Part shown: positions 44,441 to 44,546 of the stretch, one piece after another
Layout: every line of letters starts with the position of its first letter
Numbering within the stretch: position 1 is the stretch's first letter
Assembly (NCBI GenBank): GCA_013112535.1
Contig: JABFGI010000014.1
Location: 1-44,546 of the forward strand
DNA from: Pseudomonadota bacterium
Lineage (GTDB): Bacteria; Pseudomonadota; Gammaproteobacteria; Eutrophobiales; Eutrophobiaceae
DNA length: 44,546 nt
Reading direction: 5' to 3'
Position numbers and translations under genes: made by a program
Notes under the pieces: generated by a model
Database searches by the model: none
What the model was told of the DNA's origin: nothing
Seen by the model: only the letters and a program-made list of their open reading frames with translations

Positions 44441-44546
44441 TCCCATTTAAATTTAGAGTTCTCCGGCATAAACTGCAATCAAAGGAGAACAATAAATGAA
44501 AAAATCACGCTATTCAGAAGCGCAGATCGTCAAAATATTAAAAGAA
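44441..44546 (+). mobile_element. IS3-family insertion sequence, left end only
   Basis: The right edge enters an IS3-type element read rightward. Its OrfA starts at 44496. The exact IS terminus lies between the previous stop (44440) and about 44470 and cannot be fixed without the other end. GTTCTCC (44458-44464) and GGAGAAC (44484-44490) are inverted repeats that include the OrfA ribosome binding site. Confidence 0.65.
44496..44546 (+). CDS. IS3-family transposase OrfA, N-terminal fragment (cut by window edge)
   Basis: The 17 visible codons read MKKSRYSEAQIVKILKE, the standard opening of IS3-family OrfA proteins (helix-turn-helix HTH_Tnp_1). AAAGGAG precedes the ATG at good spacing. The catalytic OrfB, made by frameshifting in this family, would lie outside the window. 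Confidence 0.8.
   Translation, partial: MKKSRYSEAQIVKILKE

Overview
The window is a chromosomal stretch of an AT-rich, non-enterobacterial gammaproteobacterium. The evidence is the order tRNA-Leu, tig, clpP, clpX, lon, hupB, tRNA-Val, tRNA-Asp, ppiD, together with fabI, a YejABEF-like transporter, DarP, TrhP, Mla genes and a PPK2-type polyphosphate phosphotransferase. The species cannot be named from the sequence. Both edges cut into insertion sequences: an IS481-family transposase start on the minus strand at the left and an IS3-family OrfA start on the plus strand at the right. The window may therefore be a contig that ended in repeats. No CRISPR array, prophage, integron or rRNA operon was seen.

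Layout. 1-2100: IS481 end, a small autotransporter, and a secreted six-cysteine peptide. 2228-10960: the protein quality-control block (trigger factor, ClpXP, Lon, HU, PpiD) with three tRNA genes. 10961-12983 (minus): a dicarboxylate/amino-acid symporter and FabI. 13107-19699: a peptide-type ABC transporter operon with an acyl-CoA thioesterase inserted in it. 19743-23244: small housekeeping and unknown genes (hemerythrin, DarP, GNAT, DUF1456, methyltransferase, DUF805). 23306-26931 (minus): glutathione reductase, a flavin disulfide-reductase homologue, and an overlapping TVP38-type membrane protein. 27056-31589: an orphan small protein, MlaC on the plus strand, and an mlaFED-yjdM cluster plus an esterase on the minus strand. 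31666-35721 (minus): a 1351-residue exported Sel1-repeat protein with internal tandem duplications. 35954-37837 (minus): PPK2 enzyme and a small membrane protein. 37940-44440: DUF3311/SSS symporter pair, K+ channel and DUF2237 (minus), a DsbA-like protein, a split YeeE/YedE transporter, TrhP, an SRAP protein and an orphan.

Common themes are envelope maintenance (Mla, PpiD, FabI, Sel1 protein, autotransporter), proteostasis, and thiol/sulfur redox (glutathione reductase, the flavin oxidoreductase, DsbA-like protein, YeeE/YedE pair). Genes are tightly packed: several ATGA overlaps, and convergent pairs whose stop codons abut or overlap.

The least explained items are the Sel1 protein with six copies of a short Gly-aromatic motif in acidic linkers, the duplicated CX3CX6C secreted peptide, the 95-residue orphan beside a perfect CRP-type palindrome, the flavin oxidoreductase with Tyr in place of the catalytic His, and the lipoprotein binding protein with a C-terminal membrane anchor. 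No complete new defence or mobile system is evident; these are single-gene leads.
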